Shown here: piece after piece, positions 32,394 through 32,405 of the stretch
Numbering within the stretch: position 1 is the stretch's first letter
Layout: the number at the start of each line of letters is the position of its first letter
NCBI GenBank assembly: GCA_905234015.1
Contig: CAJOFK010000016.1
Span: 1 to 32,405, forward strand
DNA: 32,405 bases
Reading direction: 5' to 3'
Source of the DNA: an uncultured Ruminococcus sp.
GTDB taxonomy: Bacteria; Bacillota; Clostridia; Oscillospirales; Acutalibacteraceae
Translations under genes and position numbers: made by a program
The notes under the pieces: generated by a model
Database searches by the model: none
What the model saw: the letters and a program-made list of their open reading frames with translations, nothing else
What the model was told of the DNA's origin: nothing

Positions 32394-32405
32394 TTTTCCT
32401 AAATA

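Overview
The window looks like a chromosome segment of a low-to-moderate-GC Gram-positive gut anaerobe, most likely of the Ruminococcus/Oscillospiraceae type. This rests on gene content: strong AAGGAGG-type ribosome binding sites, a dockerin-bearing GH53 galactanase (cellulosome style), type III glutamine synthetase, NADP-type glutamate dehydrogenase, DapL-type lysine/DAP synthesis, RNase Y, TmcAL and ANTAR-type antitermination. No rRNA, tRNA, CRISPR or complete insertion sequence was seen.

Layout. 1-2.2 kb: a polar amino-acid binding lipoprotein (-), then two small + strand membrane-protein genes whose ribosome binding sites both lie in perfect inverted repeats. 2.2-4.7 kb: divergent ackA (-) and tmcAL (+), both acetate-using enzymes. 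4.8-7.4 kb: a sugar ABC transporter (two permeases plus a binding protein without its N-terminus) ending at a junction with the 3' end of an unrelated + strand gene; this is a rearrangement or an assembly join. 7.7-11.6 kb: an AT-rich accessory patch with a secreted subtilisin-like protease whose catalytic Asp position is Glu, a translationally coupled secreted Ig-like protein, and a small ribbon-helix-helix protein. 11.6-18.9 kb: dapL, then an operon (all -) of an ANTAR regulator, carA, and one 1350-codon ORF that fuses carbamoyl-phosphate synthase large subunit to diaminopimelate epimerase (CarB-DapF). 18.9-19.4 kb: a gene-free cluster of inverted repeats. 19.4-22.4 kb: rny (-) and gapA (+). 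22.5-24.7 kb: a large membrane-anchored, low-complexity plus beta-helix surface protein. 24.8-29 kb: glnN with a terminator/antiterminator-like leader, a YbjQ-family gene and gdhA. 29.2-32.4 kb: GH53-dockerin galactanase, metallophosphoesterase and amidohydrolase.

How the genes fit together. Much of 11.6-29 kb concerns glutamine and glutamate flux. GdhA and GlnN assimilate ammonium, and CarA uses glutamine. DapL uses glutamate as amino donor and makes LL-DAP, the substrate of the DapF domain. The ANTAR protein encoded upstream of carA has a receiver without the phospho-acceptor Asp. The glnN leader carries a hexaloop hairpin (A at loop position 1, G at position 4) that overlaps the 5' arm of an intrinsic terminator, as in known ANTAR targets. 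The two most noteworthy items are the CarB-DapF fusion and this candidate ANTAR-glnN circuit.

Several ORF-track starts are upstream extensions from GTG, TTG or ATG codons. I moved them to the ATG preceded by a good ribosome binding site, and each entry says so.
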